Shown: positions 22,072 through 24,283 of the stretch, piece after piece | Position numbering within the stretch: the stretch's first letter is position 1 | Layout of the letters: each line of letters begins with the position of its first letter | From: an uncultured Eubacterium sp. | GTDB taxonomy: Bacteria; Bacillota; Clostridia; Peptostreptococcales; Anaerovoracaceae | Length of the DNA: 24,283 nucleotides | Assembly: GCA_937966095.1 (NCBI GenBank) | Contig: CALCKF010000056.1 | Span: 1 to 24,283 of the forward strand | Direction: 5' to 3' | Notes under the pieces: model-generated | Told to the model about the DNA's origin: nothing | What the model saw: the letters and a program-made list of their open reading frames with translations, nothing else | Database searches by the model: none | Program-made: the position numbers and the translations under genes

Positions 22072-22866
22072 TCAGTTGTGAGCATTTGTATGAAGTATAG
22101 TCTGCAGCACTCTTCTGTGGTGTATCTTACGGTATGGAAAAATAAGTTTTCCTATGCCTCTGTTGTATATTTTAAAGCCCAGCACACCTATCCAGTGTTC
22201 CTTGCGTTTCGCTTTTTTAGTTGCTGAACGCTCTATGCCGTATGCTTCGATCTTCACTCCGTATTTGACTGCAGAGATCAGATCATTGTTGCAGTGGATA
22301 CTGTCGTCTATTTCTGTACATGCCATGCCTATGTATTCAGCGACATGGGAATCAGAGCCGGCAAAAGTGACAAGACCGTATTCTTCAGCCAGAAGTCTGG
22401 CTTTTCTGTTGGATTCCGGTGATTCACATGTGTTGAATGTCTCGATAAAGTCAAATTTTTTTATCAGACGCATGTTCATTTGTTTAAAGCCCATAGCGCT
22501 GGAACTGGCCACACCGAAAGGATGAGCCAGACCTATTATACCTCCGAACGCGTGAACTATGTTTATGAGTCTCCTGCATCTCATGCCGCGGATCTTCATT
22601 ATAGGAAGATAGAGGTCATCAGGCATGATTACCAGTACATGCCCTGCATCTTTCGTATCGTATTCTATTCCTCGTATAACACAGAAATTCCTGTACCTGG
22701 GATCGTTTTTTATCATATCCCATGCTTTGCAGCCTTTATAGCTGTTATGGTCGGAAATCATAAATCCGTCGTAACCGAGTGCCATAAATTTGTAGACATA
22801 TTCTTTTACTGTGACTTTTGAATCAAGAGATCCTTCTTTTGTGTGACAATGTAAATCAAATTTCAA
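22072..22866 (-). CDS. PHP-domain metal-dependent phosphoesterase
   Basis: A 264-residue cytosolic protein. The PHP metal ligands are all visible: HCH (H6, H8), SDH (D39, H40), E68, H76, H115 (AHPFG) and GSDSH (D172, H174). PHP proteins hydrolyse phosphoesters such as nucleoside 3',5'-bisphosphate (the YciV/RnaAM type) or histidinol phosphate. The length and the AHP...SDSH layout suit the stand-alone YciV-like group, but the substrate is not proven by sequence. A basic tail (KKAKRKEHW...) extends past the core. The start is TTG at 22866, because AGAGG lies about 8 nt upstream and no in-frame ATG or GTG is better placed. Confidence 0.82.
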   Translation of the reverse strand: MKFDLHCHTKEGSLDSKVTVKEYVYKFMALGYDGFMISDHNSYKGCKAWDMIKNDPRYRNFCVIRGIEYDTKDAGHVLVIMPDDLYLPIMKIRGMRCRRLINIVHAFGGIIGLAHPFGVASSSAMGFKQMNMRLIKKFDFIETFNTCESPESNRKARLLAEEYGLVTFAGSDSHVAEYIGMACTEIDDSIHCNNDLISAVKYGVKIEAYGIERSATKKAKRKEHWIGVLGFKIYNRGIGKLIFPYRKIHHRRVLQTILHTNAHN

Positions 22867-22929
22867 TATGATCGCCTCTATATTATCGTATTAACGGGCA
22901 TATATCTGCATGATCATACCCATACTATA

Positions 22930-22958
22930 ATATTATTACCAAAATCCGATATTTTCAA
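22930..22958 (-). promoter_or_regulatory. Predicted promoter of the PHP gene
   Basis: On the minus strand TTGAAA (22958-22953), 17 bp, then TAATAT (22935-22930), leaving a leader of about 56 nt. Confidence 0.4.
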
Positions 22959-22991
22959 TGAAGAAATAGTGAAAAATTTAAAAGTTTAAGA

Positions 22992-23021
22992 TTGACAGTA
23001 TAATATGACGAAGGATATAAT
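22992..23021 (+). promoter_or_regulatory. Promoter of the ribU leader
   Basis: TTGACA (22992-22997), 18 bp, TATAAT (23016-23021). The predicted start, near 23028, is about 10 bases before the riboswitch. Confidence 0.75.
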
Positions 23022-23037
23022 GATACAGGTAAAATTT

Positions 23038-23163
23038 GTTTCGGGGCGAGGTGAAATCCCTCACCGGCGGTGATGAGCTTCTGTGCTATGAGTCCGCGAA
23101 CCCGGTATCGGGTCGAACAGGTGGGAATCCTGTACCGACGGTTATAGTCCGGATAGGAGAAAC
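23038..23163 (+). promoter_or_regulatory. FMN riboswitch (RFN element)
   Basis: The conserved RFN core is present in order: GGGGCGAGGTGAAATCCC, then TCACCGGCGGTGAT, GAGTCCGCGA, a variable hairpin (ACCCG-GTAT-CGGGT), GGTGGGAATCC, TACCGACGGTTATAGTCCGGAT and GGAGAAACG. The basal stem closes with GTTTC (23038-23042) and GAAAC (23159-23163). It senses FMN and lies upstream of a riboflavin-uptake gene, its classical place. Confidence 0.96.
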
Positions 23164-23197
23164 GAAAATACATGTTGTATGTATACATGATTTTTTG

Positions 23198-23222
23198 ACC
23201 CGGACGGATTCCGGGTTTTTAT
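23198..23222 (+). terminator. Riboswitch-controlled terminator before ribU
   Basis: ACCCGGA (23198-23204), loop CGGAT, TCCGGGT (23210-23216), then a run of T. CCGGAC at 23200-23205 is complementary to GTCCGG at 23147-23152 in the aptamer's 3' part, so an antiterminator is possible when FMN is low. Confidence 0.85.
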
Positions 23223-23243
23223 TTGTTTAAAGAGAGGTTTTAA

Positions 23244-23834
23244 ATGGTGCAGAAGAAAGACGCTGAAAATTCATTGGACAGACACAGTATGACAAGCAGA
23301 CAGAAAACTGTCAGACTGGCAAAGATGGGAATGCTGGTTGCTATATCTGTAGTTCTGGTATATTTTATACATTTTCCTATTTTTCCTGCTGTCGCATTTC
23401 TTGAATATGATCCGGCAGACATACCGATACTGATAGGGACCTTTGCGTTCGGCCCTCTGGCTGGAGTCTTGCTTACAGTGATAACGTCGATAGTGCAGGG
23501 CGTTACGGTAAGTGCAGCTAGCGGTCTGTACGGTATAATAATGCATATAATAGCTACGAGCGTTCTTGTGCTGGTTGCAGGGATAATATATAAGTTCAAA
23601 AAGACAAGGGCTGGTGCGGTTATGGCTCTGATATGCGGATTAGTAGCAATGACTGCTGTGATGATAGGCGCAAATCTGATAATAACTCCTTTGTTTATGG
23701 GAGTGCCAAGGTCAGTAGTCTGGGATCTGATGCCGTTCATAGCAGGCTTCAATGCTATCAAGGCCGGTATAAACGGAGCTGTAACATTTTTGCTTTACAA
23801 GAGGATATCCGGATTTTTGCATAAAACTGTCTGA
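23244..23834 (+). CDS. ribU: Riboflavin ECF transporter S-component (RibU)
   Basis: A 196-residue membrane protein with five to six predicted helices. FPIFPAVAFLEYDPADIPILIG is the RibU hallmark (family: FPxxPxxxFLxYDxxDIP), followed by FGPLAGV. It binds riboflavin at the cell surface and works with the shared EcfA/A'/T energising module, which is not in this window. The N-terminus has an extra hydrophilic stretch of about 25 residues (KKDAENSLDRHSMTSRQK). GAGAGG lies 6 nt before ATG. Expression should fall when FMN is abundant, through the leader riboswitch and terminator. It is monocistronic. Confidence 0.94.
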   Translation: MVQKKDAENSLDRHSMTSRQKTVRLAKMGMLVAISVVLVYFIHFPIFPAVAFLEYDPADIPILIGTFAFGPLAGVLLTVITSIVQGVTVSAASGLYGIIMHIIATSVLVLVAGIIYKFKKTRAGAVMALICGLVAMTAVMIGANLIITPLFMGVPRSVVWDLMPFIAGFNAIKAGINGAVTFLLYKRISGFLHKTV

Positions 23835-23871
23835 TGACATGTGCTGAAAAAATACTATATATACTAAAGGT

Positions 23872-23904
23872 ACCACAGGCCTTCTGATGCCTGTGGTCGT
23901 TTTT
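23872..23904 (+). terminator. Intrinsic terminator of ribU
   Basis: ACCACAGGC (23872-23880) and GCCTGTGGT (23889-23897) form a perfect 9-bp stem with an 8-nt loop, followed by CG and five T. Confidence 0.9.
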
Positions 23905-23937
23905 ACTGCAGGCAAACTTTATATTGCTTATTTTATG

Positions 23938-23946
23938 TGATATACT
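23938..23946 (+). promoter_or_regulatory. Extended -10 promoter of tsaE
   Basis: TGATATACT at 23938-23946 is an extended -10 element with no good -35. The start of transcription would fall near 23953, only a few bases before the tsaE ATG. Confidence 0.45.
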
Positions 23947-23955
23947 ATTTAAGTT

Positions 23956-24283
23956 ATGAAAGAAAATATAATAATTATGAAAAATCAATATGAGACCGAA
24001 AAATTCGGGCAAAGCATCGGCAGGAATGCAGCCCCCGGTGCAATCATAGCTCTTTCGGGAGATCTGGGGACAGGAAAGACTACATTGACCAAAGCGATAG
24101 CAGAAGGTCTTGGTGTTAAGGAAGTGATCACCAGCCCCACATTCAATATAGTCAAGCAGTATGAAAGCGGACGTCTGCCTCTGTATCATTTTGATGTATA
24201 CAGGATAGGAGATGTAGATGAGATGTATGAACTTGGATATGAAGAGTATTTTTTCGGAGCAGGAGTATGTGTCATCGAATGGG
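23956..24283 (+). CDS. tsaE: tRNA threonylcarbamoyladenosine biosynthesis ATPase TsaE, N-terminal part
   Basis: The first 109 codons are present; the frame is still open at the window end. ALSGDLGTGKTTLTKAIAEGL (about 32-52) is the Walker A region. SPTFNIVKQYE and LYHFDVYRI are the switch and Walker B-like segments of TsaE, and ELGYEEYF...VIEW follows as in the family. TsaE works with TsaB and TsaD to make t6A37 in ANN-decoding tRNAs; tsaB and tsaD often lie downstream and may do so beyond the window. ATG 23956 fits the family's N-terminal length, but no Shine-Dalgarno precedes it. ATG 23977, after a weak purine stretch, is the alternative. Confidence 0.93.
   Translation, partial: MKENIIIMKNQYETEKFGQSIGRNAAPGAIIALSGDLGTGKTTLTKAIAEGLGVKEVITSPTFNIVKQYESGRLPLYHFDVYRIGDVDEMYELGYEEYFFGAGVCVIEW

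Noticed and set aside
1..24283. CRISPR array, prophage, transposase, toxin-antitoxin or restriction genes
   Set aside because: No spaced direct repeats and no protein with such motifs were seen on either strand.

Overview
The window looks like chromosomal DNA from an anaerobic, monoderm Bacillota bacterium of clostridial type (inference). The evidence is strong purine-rich Shine-Dalgarno sites, intrinsic terminators with U-tracts, an FMN (RFN) riboswitch before a RibU-type ECF S-component, split coaB and coaC genes, a flavin reductase-rubredoxin fusion typical of anaerobes, and heavy use of ATA (Ile) and AGA/AGG (Arg) codons at moderate GC. An Anaerovoracaceae/Eubacteriales-like source would fit, but this cannot be settled without database searches. 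No phage, insertion sequence, CRISPR array or rRNA is visible.

Layout. 1-210: 3' end of a MalY/PatB-type aminotransferase, convergent with a BaiN/HI0933-type flavoprotein (226-1404, minus). 1550-5517: a ClC H+/Cl- antiporter with a TrkA-C tail, a small QueG-like iron-sulfur protein, and a divergent MurE ligase, all on the plus strand and closely spaced. 5642-10322: two large ABC-FtsX fusion proteins separated by 1 bp, probably the two halves of one transporter. 10417-10491: a stand-alone tRNA-Glu(CTC) with its own promoter and terminator. 10560-11776 (minus): a lipoprotein and a flavin reductase-rubredoxin fusion, divergent from a TetR-family regulator (11923-12489). The regulator is followed by an MmpL-type RND transporter and an overlapping gene for an exported protein rich in L-x-x-G heptads. 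16916-18361: a GPH/MelB-like transporter behind a near-perfect promoter and a leader of about 190 nt. 18601-21329: coaB, coaC and thrC as a tight operon behind a perfect-consensus promoter. 21527-22003: mgsA. 22072-22866 (minus): a PHP-domain phosphoesterase. 23038-23834: FMN riboswitch and ribU. 23956 to the end: tsaE, cut by the window edge.

Most of the window is ordinary core and transport genetics. The less explained parts are: (i) the TetR/MmpL/secreted L-x-x-G locus; (ii) a nested inverted-repeat structure at 16605-16691, directly abutting the promoter of the GPH transporter gene; (iii) two overlapping, mutually exclusive hairpins directly upstream of the coaBC-thrC promoter; (iv) the twin ABC-FtsX pair with no two-component system beside it; (v) a GPH transporter that seems to lack two of the MelB cation-site aspartates. 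I did not find a clear, wholly new system. These are leads. Several start sites differ from the longest open frame, and the reasons are given in the entries.
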